Shown piece by piece: positions 1 through 6,417 of a DNA stretch of 17,094 bases. The notes beneath the pieces are model-generated. The model was not told the origin of the DNA. It did not search any database and was given only the letters and a program-made list of their open reading frames with translations. Numbering within the stretch: the first letter of the stretch is position 1; each line of letters opens with the position of its first letter. Made by a program: the position numbers and the translations under genes. Source of the DNA: DATKKX01 sp035542775 (GTDB lineage Bacteria; Planctomycetota; Phycisphaerae; UBA1845; UTPLA1). The stretch covers positions 1 to 17,094 of the forward strand of contig DATKKX010000497.1 of NCBI GenBank assembly GCA_035542775.1, written 5' to 3'.

Positions 1-2
1 TC

Positions 3-3000
3 ACCAACGACTCCCGCACAACTTCTCTTTATCTGGCATCGGAATTCGGCTGCGACGGTGGCACGATCACCGGAATCGCATACTACATCACGGATCTGCC
101 GTATAGTGGTCCCTACCCAATGCACAACCTCAATATCCGGCTGAAACAGACCAATGCATTGCAGATTCCCCCGTCGTTCCCCCCCTACGGCTGGACCACC
201 TGCTATCAAGGCAGCCCGATGATCAACCACACGGGATGGTGGACATTCACATTCACGACGCCGTTCATTTACAGCACCACGGGCCCCCCGAACCTGCTGG
301 TGGACGTCTCGTTCGACAACAGCGGCAATCCGGGTGACGCGTACTGGGTATGGACCGTCGATACAGGAGGGTCGCTCCGGAGCCTCTGGTTTGGCTGCGA
401 TGACTGCGCGTGCGGCGGCCCCGATCCGTTGACCTGGACGTTCTGCGAGGATCCCTATTGGGGTAGTCCCTGGCCGTTTCCCGAGGTCCCCCGCGTGCAG
501 TTCTTGTTCGGCGGCGGCGGACCGACCGGCGCCTGCTGCCAGCCGGACGGAAGTTGTTCGATCACCACGCTGGCGGGCTGCACCGGGACGTATCAAGGCG
601 ACGGCACGACATGCACCCCGAACCCCTGCCCGCAGCCGGGCGCCTGCTGCCAGCCGAGCGGGAGTTGCTCGGTTACCCTGCAGGCAGCCTGTACGGGGAC
701 GTGGCAGGGCGCAGGTACGACCTGCACGCCGAATCCCTGCCCGCAGCCCGGAGCCTGCTGCCAACCGAACGGGAATTGCTCGGTCACCCTGCAAGCAGCC
801 TGTACGGGGACGTGGCAGGGCGCAGGCACGACCTGCACTCCGAACCCCTGCCCGCAGCCCGGCGCCTGCTGCACCGCAGACGGTACGTGCCGGGTGGTGA
901 TGCAAATTGATTGCACATACACCTGGGGAGGGACGTGGCAGGGCCCGAACACGACCTGTACGCCAAACCCCTGCCCGCTGCCCCAGGGCGCCTGCTGTTT
1001 CCCCGACGCATACTGCGAACAGAAGACGCAGGCGGGTTGCCAGCAGGCGGGCGGGACTGCCTGGAGCATGGGTCAGCCCTGTATCGCCGGCCTTTGCCCG
1101 CTTTGCCAGCCGCAGCAGGAGGCCAAGCTCATCCCGTCGGATGGCCCTGCGTACGGTCAATTTGGAACTTCCGTCGCCGAGAGCGGCGACACGCTCGCGG
1201 TCGGCTCGCTGTACGGTCGCAATGAGACCGGCTTGGGCACGGGGGCTGTTTACGTGTATATCCGATCGGGCGGGGTTTGGACTCAGCAGGCCAAGCTGAC
1301 GCCCGGGGACCCTGCGGATTACATGTATTTCGGCTCTTCAGTGGCCCTCGACGGCGACACCCTGATCGTGGGGGCTAGTATTGCCAATGGCGCCACCACC
1401 CAGTCCGGAGCGGCGTACGTGTTCACTCGCTCGGGCACGACCTGGACCCAGCAGGCCAAACTGATTGCCTCGGACGGCGCCCAGTACGATTACTTCGGCA
1501 ACTCGGTCGCCGTGGATGGCGATACCACCGTCATTGGGGCTTATATGGCCAACGTGGCGGGAGCGCATTCCGGCGCAGCGTATGTGTTCGCCCGCTCGGG
1601 GACGACCTGGTCGCAACAAGCCAAACTCGTTCCCTCGGACGCCGCAGGGGGTGACAGGTTCGGCAACTCGGTCGCCTTGTCAGGAGACACTGCTATTGTC
1701 GGGGCGTATATGCAAGTTGGCCCCGGCTCGGCATGGGGCGGCGCTGCCTACGCTTTTGTGCGTTTGGGAACCAGTTGGACACAGCAGGCCAAGTTGCTCC
1801 CCCTGGACGCGGCCTACGGCGACTATTTCGGCAGCTCCGTGGCATTGGAAGGCGACACCACCCTCATCGGCGCGTTAAACAAGGCCAAGACCGGCGCGGC
1901 GTACGTATTCACCCGCTCGATCGCTTCCTGGACCCAGCAAGCCAAGCTAACCGCCGCGGATGCGGCGTGGGGAGATGATTTTGGCTATGCGGTTGCGCTC
2001 GCCGGGGACACGGCGGTGATCGGTTCGTACTATGACAGTAATGAACGCGGCCTTATCGCAGGCTCGGCCTATGTTTTCGTCCAGTCTGGCGGTTCGTGGA
2101 TGCAACGGGCCAAACTGGTTGCCGCGGACGGGGCCGCCGAGGATTACTTCGGCTATTCGGTTGCCCTGGAGGGCAAAACCGCGGCGGTGGGGGCGTACAA
2201 GAACTCTAACCCGGGCGGGACGCATGCCGGCGCGGCGTATGTCTATGACCTCAATTGCCCGGGGGCCTGCTGCTTCCAAGACGGACATTGCGAACAACTG
2301 CTGCAAGCGGCCTGCGCAGGCGGCGGAACGAGTTGGACGATGGACGCGCCGTGCGATCCGAATCCCTGCCCACATCCCGGCGCCTGCTGCTTCGACGACG
2401 GGACCTGCATGCAAATACTGCAAGCGCTCTGCATGGAGGTCGGCGGAAGGGTGTGGACGATGGACGCGCCGTGCGATCCGGACCCCTGCCCACACCCCGG
2501 CGCCTGCTGCTTCGACGACGGGACCTGCATACAAATGCTGCAAGCGGCCTGCACGCAATCCGGCGGAACGAGTTGGACGATGGACGCGCTATGCGATCCT
2601 AACCCCTGCCCGCCGCCGGTTGGCGCCTGCTGCTGGTGGGACGGGCACTGCGAACAACTGCCGTACGCGGCCTGCATGCAAGCCGAGGGATCGGCATGGA
2701 TGATGAACACGCCGTGCGAGCCGAACCCGTGCCCGCAGTGGGTGGGCGCCTGCTGCTTCAACGACGGGCACTGCGAACAACTGACGTACGCGGCCTGCAC
2801 GCAGGCGGGTGGAAAGGACTGGATAATAGGCGTGCCGTGCGATCCGAACCCGTGCCCGCATCCCGGCGCCTGCTGCTTCCACGACGGGCACTGCGAGCAA
2901 CTGCTGCAGGCGGACTGCACGCAGGCGGGTGGAACGGCTTGGATGATGGACTGGCCGTGCGAGCCGAACCCGTGCCTGCAGCCGCCGGGCGCCTGTTGCT

Positions 3001-3518
3001 TCCACGACGGGCACTGCGAGCAACTGCTGCAGGTGGAATGCACGCAGGCCGGCGGAACGGGCTGGACGATTGACGCCCTATGCTTTCCGAACCCCTGCCC
3101 GCGGCCGCCGGGCGCCTGCTGCTTCCAGAACGGGCACTGCGAACAACTGCTGCACGTGGACTGCCTGCAAGCCGGCGGATCGGTATGGATAATGGGTGCG
3201 CCGTGCGAGCCGAACCCGTGCCCGCCGCCGACCGGCGCCTGCTGTCTGGCTGATGGCTCGTGCGCGGTCACTACTCACGCAGCGTGCAACGGTGTCTGGC
3301 AGGGTGATGGGACGGTTTGCGACCCGAATCCGTGTCCGTTCATTAAGGGAGATGTCAACTGCGATCATGCGGTGGACACGGCTGACATTCCGTATTTCGT
3401 CGCCGCGTTGATCGGAGGATACACCGGCTGCGACATCAGCCTAGCGGACATGAACAACTCTGGCACGCAGGACGGCCTCGACATTCAGCTGTTTGTAGAC
3501 GTCTTGCTGAACGAGTGA
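3..3518 (+). CDS. Giant secreted Cys-rich / FG-GAP-like repeat protein with C-terminal dockerin (5' end missing)
   Basis: The frame is open from the window edge, so the true start and any signal peptide lie upstream. The first ATG inside the window (120) is not a credible start, because the protein-like sequence continues before it. About 1171 residues are visible. Order: a beta-rich N-terminal region (to about nt 527), five six-Cys GACC repeats (528-1118), seven FG-GAP-like repeats of about 55 residues (1119-2261; pattern AKL...D...YFG.SVAL.GDT..VGA...GAAYVF.R....W.QQ), nine more GACC repeats (2262-3347), and a dockerin-like end (3348-3515) with two Asp/Asn-rich loops (GDVNCDHAVDTADI and DMNNSGTQDGLDI). 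The FG-GAP repeats lack the DxDxDG calcium loop of integrin-type units and resemble the FG-GAP_2 subtype. Such proteins are typical exported or surface proteins of planctomycetes. The function is unknown; adhesion or surface assembly is only a guess. A stem-loop follows the stop codon. Confidence 0.88.
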   Translation, partial: TNDSRTTSLYLASEFGCDGGTITGIAYYITDLPYSGPYPMHNLNIRLKQTNALQIPPSFPPYGWTTCYQGSPMINHTGWWTFTFTTPFIYSTTGPPNLLVDVSFDNSGNPGDAYWVWTVDTGGSLRSLWFGCDDCACGGPDPLTWTFCEDPYWGSPWPFPEVPRVQFLFGGGGPTGACCQPDGSCSITTLAGCTGTYQGDGTTCTPNPCPQPGACCQPSGSCSVTLQAACTGTWQGAGTTCTPNPCPQPGACCQPNGNCSVTLQAACTGTWQGAGTTCTPNPCPQPGACCTADGTCRVVMQIDCTYTWGGTWQGPNTTCTPNPCPLPQGACCFPDAYCEQKTQAGCQQAGGTAWSMGQPCIAGLCPLCQPQQEAKLIPSDGPAYGQFGTSVAESGDTLAVGSLYGRNETGLGTGAVYVYIRSGGVWTQQAKLTPGDPADYMYFGSSVALDGDTLIVGASIANGATTQSGAAYVFTRSGTTWTQQAKLIASDGAQYDYFGNSVAVDGDTTVIGAYMANVAGAHSGAAYVFARSGTTWSQQAKLVPSDAAGGDRFGNSVALSGDTAIVGAYMQVGPGSAWGGAAYAFVRLGTSWTQQAKLLPLDAAYGDYFGSSVALEGDTTLIGALNKAKTGAAYVFTRSIASWTQQAKLTAADAAWGDDFGYAVALAGDTAVIGSYYDSNERGLIAGSAYVFVQSGGSWMQRAKLVAADGAAEDYFGYSVALEGKTAAVGAYKNSNPGGTHAGAAYVYDLNCPGACCFQDGHCEQLLQAACAGGGTSWTMDAPCDPNPCPHPGACCFDDGTCMQILQALCMEVGGRVWTMDAPCDPDPCPHPGACCFDDGTCIQMLQAACTQSGGTSWTMDALCDPNPCPPPVGACCWWDGHCEQLPYAACMQAEGSAWMMNTPCEPNPCPQWVGACCFNDGHCEQLTYAACTQAGGKDWIIGVPCDPNPCPHPGACCFHDGHCEQLLQADCTQAGGTAWMMDWPCEPNPCLQPPGACCFHDGHCEQLLQVECTQAGGTGWTIDALCFPNPCPRPPGACCFQNGHCEQLLHVDCLQAGGSVWIMGAPCEPNPCPPPTGACCLADGSCAVTTHAACNGVWQGDGTVCDPNPCPFIKGDVNCDHAVDTADIPYFVAALIGGYTGCDISLADMNNSGTQDGLDIQLFVDVLLNE
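528..1118 (+). repeat. Cys-rich GACC repeat array 1 (five units)
   Basis: Units start with GACC and end near PNPCP, and carry six cysteines each, which would allow three disulfides per unit in an oxidising compartment. The first three units are exactly 111 bp apart (528, 639, 750; the fourth starts at 861), and units two and three are nearly identical in DNA. The fourth and fifth units are longer and more divergent; the fifth has the AGG..W.MG..C form seen in the second array. Confidence 0.85.
1119..2261 (+). repeat. FG-GAP-like (FG-GAP_2 type) repeats, seven units
   Basis: Seven units of about 51-56 residues start at AKL and run through FG.SVA, GDT..VGA, GAAYVF and W.QQ. Seven is the usual blade number of a beta-propeller, so one closed seven-bladed propeller is likely. 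The fold is inference from family knowledge; the repeats themselves are plain in the translation. The units are more divergent from each other than the flanking Cys-rich units. Confidence 0.85.
2262..3347 (+). repeat. Cys-rich GACC repeat array 2 (nine units)
   Basis: Nine six-Cys units of 38-41 residues, mostly GACCF.DGHCEQLLQ..C.QAGG..W.M..PC.PNPCP. Several neighbours are almost identical in DNA at a spacing of 120 bp: 2341-2400 and 2461-2520 share 57 of 60 bases. The last unit returns to the shorter ADGSC form of array 1, so the two arrays share an origin. Confidence 0.85.
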
Positions 3519-3547
3519 TCAGTCCGTGAGCATCTTTGCCCGGTATC

Positions 3548-3587
3548 CCAGGCCCACGGGTTCGTAATCCGCGACCCGTGGGCCTGG
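3548..3587 (+). terminator. Strong stem-loop after the giant repeat gene
   Basis: A perfect 14-bp stem (3548-3561 pairs with 3574-3587, CCAGGCCCACGGGT arm) encloses a 12-nt loop, starting 30 bases after the stop codon. No T tract follows, so it is not a textbook intrinsic terminator. It may act as a terminator with another factor or as a 3'-end stabiliser. Confidence 0.6.
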
Positions 3588-3940
3588 TCGCTTGGGAATC
3601 CCGCCTTCCACATCCGTGGTTTCAGCGGGGGCAGTGTTGATCACCCGCCGGTCCCGCCCCGGGGGACGACGACCACCCGTCGCACGCGGAGCGCCGGAAC
3701 TCTCGCCGCTTTGTACGGAAAAACGGCAGGAACTCCAGGATTCTCGCAGGCTCGTGCCCGGCCGGCGAAGCGGCCGCATTCCTGGTAAATGGAGATTCAA
3801 AGGCTGATTTCTGCACTGGCACCGGCGATCGCCTGAAACTGTTGGTTCAACCGCAACTTCCCGCCCGGCCGATGTGTAAGACACGTGTGAGGCGGCCGTC
3901 GCGGTTCATTCGCTCCAGCGCGAAAGGGACCGCGGGCGAG
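3588..3940. other. Gene-poor spacer
   Basis: No reading frame here looks like protein; the open frames on both strands translate to Arg/Pro/Gly/Ser-rich text with no start signal. Visible structure is limited to a 6-bp stem (CGGCCG, loop GCGAAG, CGGCCG) near 3762 and the 8-bp palindrome ACACGTGT at 3881-3888. The stretch may carry upstream control sequence for the small lipoprotein gene. Confidence 0.5.
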
Positions 3941-3942
3941 TG

Positions 3943-3951
3943 TGGTAGAAT
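3943..3951 (+). promoter_or_regulatory. Candidate extended -10 promoter element for the small lipoprotein gene
   Basis: TGGTAGAAT reads as TGn followed by TAGAAT, five of six bases of the -10 consensus. No convincing -35 box lies 16-18 bases upstream, which is normal for extended -10 promoters. Transcription would begin near 3958 and give a leader of about 100 nt before the ATG at 4056. Confidence 0.35.
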
Positions 3952-4055
3952 GGGTTGGCAGACCCCTTGGGCCTCGGGGAGGGATCGATTTCCTGCCCGG
4001 CAGGTGGTTTGGGCGACGAACGGCACCCTCGCGATTCCACGCGAAGGAGAACTCG

Positions 4056-4274
4056 ATGAAGCGGCAACGACGGAAATCCTGGCTTTGGCTTCTCCTGCTC
4101 TGGGCGCCCTTGCTGGCCGGCGGGTTGGCCCCTCAGTTGGGCGGTTGTGATCCCAATGTGAAGACTGCGGTGGAAACCGGCCTGCAGACGACGCTCGTGA
4201 ACCTGCCCAACCAGTTCATCAACATGATCGTGACGGCGATCGAGCATGCCATCACTACGCAACCGGCGGCATAG
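4056..4274 (+). CDS. Small predicted lipoprotein, unknown function
   Basis: The start at 4056 is chosen because AAGGAGA (4044-4050) lies five bases upstream; the frame is open further up but reads as non-protein. The 72-residue product has a basic N-terminus (MKRQRRK), a Trp/Leu-rich hydrophobic core (about residues 8-25) and LGGC ending at Cys31, a plausible lipobox. The mature part is about 42 residues and could form an amphipathic helix (NLPNQFINMIVTAIEHAI). Export and lipidation are therefore predicted, and lgt is encoded in the same window. I do not recognise the family by function; short proteins with this layout (lipobox, then a helix of Asn, Ile and Val) appear familiar from planctomycetes. 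The ribosome binding site is among the best in the window, which suggests good expression. Confidence 0.7.
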   Translation: MKRQRRKSWLWLLLLWAPLLAGGLAPQLGGCDPNVKTAVETGLQTTLVNLPNQFINMIVTAIEHAITTQPAA

Positions 4275-4316
4275 GGCGTACCCCCAGAAACCGTATCAAC
4301 GCCTCGACTTGATCGC

Positions 4317-4335
4317 GGCCGGCCTTGAGCCGGCC
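4317..4335. repeat. Palindromic hairpin element, copy A
   Basis: GGCCGGC, loop CTTGA, GCCGGCC: a 7-bp GC stem between the convergent lipoprotein and acyltransferase genes. It shares the stem core CCGGC and a loop differing by one base with the hairpin at 5354-5372. No T tract follows on either strand. It may end transcription or be a dispersed palindromic repeat. Confidence 0.5.
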
Positions 4336-4405
4336 AGTCGTTGCCGCCAACTCGAGTCGGTGGACGACGGATGCCCGTCCTTCTTTCCCAGCCGGCTTGC
4401 CTCGC

Positions 4406-5194
4406 CTATCCCACCGGCTGCAAATCCTTGATCTTTCTCGCCGGAACGCCCGCCCAGGCCTCGTTCTCCCCGATCACCGTATCCGGCCGGACCACTGCCC
4501 CGCCGTACACGACCGCGCCGCGCTTGATCCTGGTCCCGCCGTAGATCAGCACTTCCGCGCCGATCATCACGTTGTCCTCGATGACCACCTTCTTCAATGT
4601 GACGCCTTCCCGATCCTGGATGTGGGCGGTGATGGATGTGCCCCAGCCGATGGTCACGTTGCGGCCGATCTCGGTGAAGTCCGGATCGGGAATCGGCGGG
4701 TTCAGCACGAAGACCGACCGGCTGTTCGGCCCCATGATCCACCTCACCAGCCAGCAGAAAGGCGGTAGGTTGACGAGGTGGAAAACAAGGAAGCCGGGGA
4801 ACGGGGGCTCGTATCGAGCCCTTGTGAGGACCGAGATCAGCGCCGCCCACAAGAGGTCACGACGCAGCGTGCCCTTCACGAACGAGTAGCGGCCTTCCTT
4901 CGGTGTGGGGATGAGCAGGCGCAGGACCAAGAGGAGGAGCAGGTAGGCCACGTTGAAGACCAGCACCATATGCCCAAGCTTTTCTACCCACTTCCACGTC
5001 GCGTGCCAATCGGTGCCGAAGGGAGCCTGCGCCGGCCAGGCATCCAGCACATTGAAGAGCACAATGGTGAGCGCCAGCGAGGCCTGCCAAAGCACGAGGC
5101 GAACGAAGCCGTCAAAGAACATGAACGCTCGAATCCCCGCGGCTGGGTCTTTGAGTGTGGTGGCCGGAACCGATGGGCAAGTCGCCGTGGTCAT
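4406..5194 (-). CDS. Membrane-anchored hexapeptide-repeat (left-handed beta-helix) acyltransferase
   Basis: The 262-residue product has two N-terminal hydrophobic stretches (about residues 22-50 and 73-95), a short linker with a third weaker hydrophobic patch (about 132-155), and a C-terminal hexapeptide region (about 172-250) with the I/V-G-x-x-x spacing: IGRNVTIGWGTSI, IEDNVMIGAEVLI, IKRGAVVYGGAVV, VIGENEAWAGVPAR. The closing AGVPARKI is typical of the acetyltransferase family that modifies sugars or amino compounds. H192 in TAHIQDREG is the likely catalytic histidine by position, which is inference. The substrate cannot be read from sequence, and no glycan cluster surrounds it. AAGAGGTG (5201-5208, read on the minus strand) lies seven bases before the ATG, supporting this start. 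Spacers with similar hairpins lie on both sides. Confidence 0.82.
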   Translation of the reverse strand: MTTATCPSVPATTLKDPAAGIRAFMFFDGFVRLVLWQASLALTIVLFNVLDAWPAQAPFGTDWHATWKWVEKLGHMVLVFNVAYLLLLLVLRLLIPTPKEGRYSFVKGTLRRDLLWAALISVLTRARYEPPFPGFLVFHLVNLPPFCWLVRWIMGPNSRSVFVLNPPIPDPDFTEIGRNVTIGWGTSITAHIQDREGVTLKKVVIEDNVMIGAEVLIYGGTRIKRGAVVYGGAVVRPDTVIGENEAWAGVPARKIKDLQPVG

Positions 5195-5353
5195 TTTTCA
5201 CACCTCTTGGTTGTCATGTCTCCGCGCCCCGGCGGGAAGATTTTGAATTCCCTGACCGGCCGGAACCCAGGCAAGGGTCGGCGGTGTGGCCCGCCGCGCG
5301 ATCTTGGCGGTCGCACGATCTGTTCTTGCGGCATCTGAGACTCTCAAGCGCGA

Positions 5354-5372
5354 CACCGGCCATGAGCCGGTG
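5354..5372. repeat. Palindromic hairpin element, copy B
   Basis: CACCGGC, loop CATGA, GCCGGTG: a 7-bp stem in the 271-base spacer between the divergent acyltransferase and panC genes. Compared with copy A at 4317, the inner five pairs are identical and both outer pairs differ on both arms together, so pairing is kept. Confidence 0.5.
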
Positions 5373-5465
5373 CCGCGCCTGCTTCGGACCGTGCGTCAGC
5401 AGGAAAACGTTACCATCGCTCCGGCCATTTGTCGCCATCGCGGGGATGTGCTACAACATCGCCCC

Positions 5466-6350
5466 ATGGACTCCAAGCCCCAGAATGTCCGCCAGGAACC
5501 CGCCGTGGTCACCACCGTCAAGGACATCCGCGAGGCGGTTCGCCGGGCCCGGGGGCAGGGACGGACCATCGGCTTCGTGCCGACGATGGGAGCGCTGCAC
5601 CGCGGCCACGTCAGCCTGATCGAGGCGTCCACGAAGGACAGGCATTGGACGGTTGTCAGCATCTACGTGAATCCGACCCAGTTCGGTCCGAACGAGGATT
5701 TCGCCAAATACCCGCGGACATTTGACGCCGACCGCGACGCCTGCCGCTCGGCCGGGGCGGAGCTGATCTTCGTTCCGCAGGACCCCGAGATATACCCGCC
5801 GGGCGACCAGACCCGCGTCATCCCCGGGGCGCTGGCCGAAACGATGTGCGGTCTGTCGAGGCCGGGTCACTTCGTCGGCGTCTGCACCGTGGTAGCCAAG
5901 CTCTTCAACATCGTTCAGCCGGACGTCGCCTACTTCGGCCGGAAAGACGCTCAGCAGGCGCTTATCATTCAACGCATGGTCCGGGATCTGCACATGCCGA
6001 TCAACATCGTGTTGTGCCCCCTCATCCGCGAGCGAGACGGCCTGGCAATGTCCAGCCGCAACACGCGACTGGATACCGAGCAACGCGCCCAGGCACTCTG
6101 CCTGCACAAGGCCTTGTGCAGGGGACGCGACGACCTGAAATCGGGCGAGACCTCCACCGGACGAATCATCGCGGCAATGAGGGCGACCGCGGCTGAAATC
6201 GCCCCCGCCGCCGTGATTGACTATCTGACCATCGTCGATCCGCAAACCTTGGCGCCGATCGTCAAGCCGACGGGCCGCGTGATGATCGCCGGTGCCGTGC
6301 GCGTCGGAGACGTACGACTGATTGACAACATCCTGGTAGACTTGCCATGA
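5466..6350 (+). CDS. panC: Pantothenate synthetase
   Basis: PanC condenses pantoate with beta-alanine using ATP, via a pantoyl-adenylate, to make pantothenate for coenzyme A. The 294-residue product has the usual family length. Visible motifs: the nucleotide-binding HIGH-type motif PTMGALHRGH (residues 39-48), VNPTQFGPNEDFAKYPR, KLFNIVQPDVAYFGRKDAQQ, and the KMSKS-like ERDGLAMSSRN. The frame stays open upstream to about 5286, but that part reads as non-protein, so I start at ATG 5466; GTG 5448 in the same frame is an alternative. No Shine-Dalgarno site precedes the ATG at normal distance; GGGG at 5442-5445 is too far away. The gene is first in a same-strand run with lgt. No panB or panD is in view. 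The identification is firm; the exact start is less so. Confidence 0.96.
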   Translation: MDSKPQNVRQEPAVVTTVKDIREAVRRARGQGRTIGFVPTMGALHRGHVSLIEASTKDRHWTVVSIYVNPTQFGPNEDFAKYPRTFDADRDACRSAGAELIFVPQDPEIYPPGDQTRVIPGALAETMCGLSRPGHFVGVCTVVAKLFNIVQPDVAYFGRKDAQQALIIQRMVRDLHMPINIVLCPLIRERDGLAMSSRNTRLDTEQRAQALCLHKALCRGRDDLKSGETSTGRIIAAMRATAAEIAPAAVIDYLTIVDPQTLAPIVKPTGRVMIAGAVRVGDVRLIDNILVDLP

Positions 6351-6362
6351 CAATGGCGTCGA

Positions 6363-6377
6363 GCGGGTTCCACCCGC
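6363..6377. other. Short hairpin between panC and lgt
   Basis: GCGGGT, loop TCC, ACCCGC forms a 6-bp stem 12 bases after the panC stop. It is not followed by T residues. It could be a processing or weak termination signal between panC and lgt. Confidence 0.3.
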
Positions 6378-6381
6378 CATC

Positions 6382-6409
6382 GCTGAACGCTGGCCGCTGA
6401 TTGCTGAAA
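6382..6409 (+). repeat. Tandem heptamer repeat GCTGRNN, four units
   Basis: GCTGAAC, GCTGGCC, GCTGATT and GCTGAAA follow each other without gap, and a partial fifth unit (GCTCCCC) runs to one base before the lgt ATG. The array occupies the place where a ribosome binding site for lgt would be expected; no other Shine-Dalgarno sequence is seen. Confidence 0.6.
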
Positions 6410-6417
6410 GCTCCCCC

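Noticed and set aside
593..1069. Minus-strand frame opposite the first Cys-rich array
   Set aside because: Same reason: repetitive shadow of the GACC units, with no independent coding evidence.
2243..3271. Long minus-strand frame of 342 codons opposite the second Cys-rich array
   Set aside because: It is a mirror of the repeat codons on the plus strand, repeats with the same period, and has no start signal. The plus frame has clear domain structure.
3519..3884. Minus-strand frame of 121 codons after the giant gene
   Set aside because: It covers the 14-bp hairpin, reads as Arg/Pro/Gly/Ser-rich text and lacks a ribosome binding site.
4317..5372. Inverted repeats of a mobile element around the acyltransferase gene
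   Set aside because: Each hairpin is self-complementary, no target duplication is visible, and the enclosed gene is not a transposase.
5286..5465. N-terminal extension of PanC to an upstream start at 5286
   Set aside because: The extra 60 residues look non-coding, include the palindromic hairpin, and exceed the family length.
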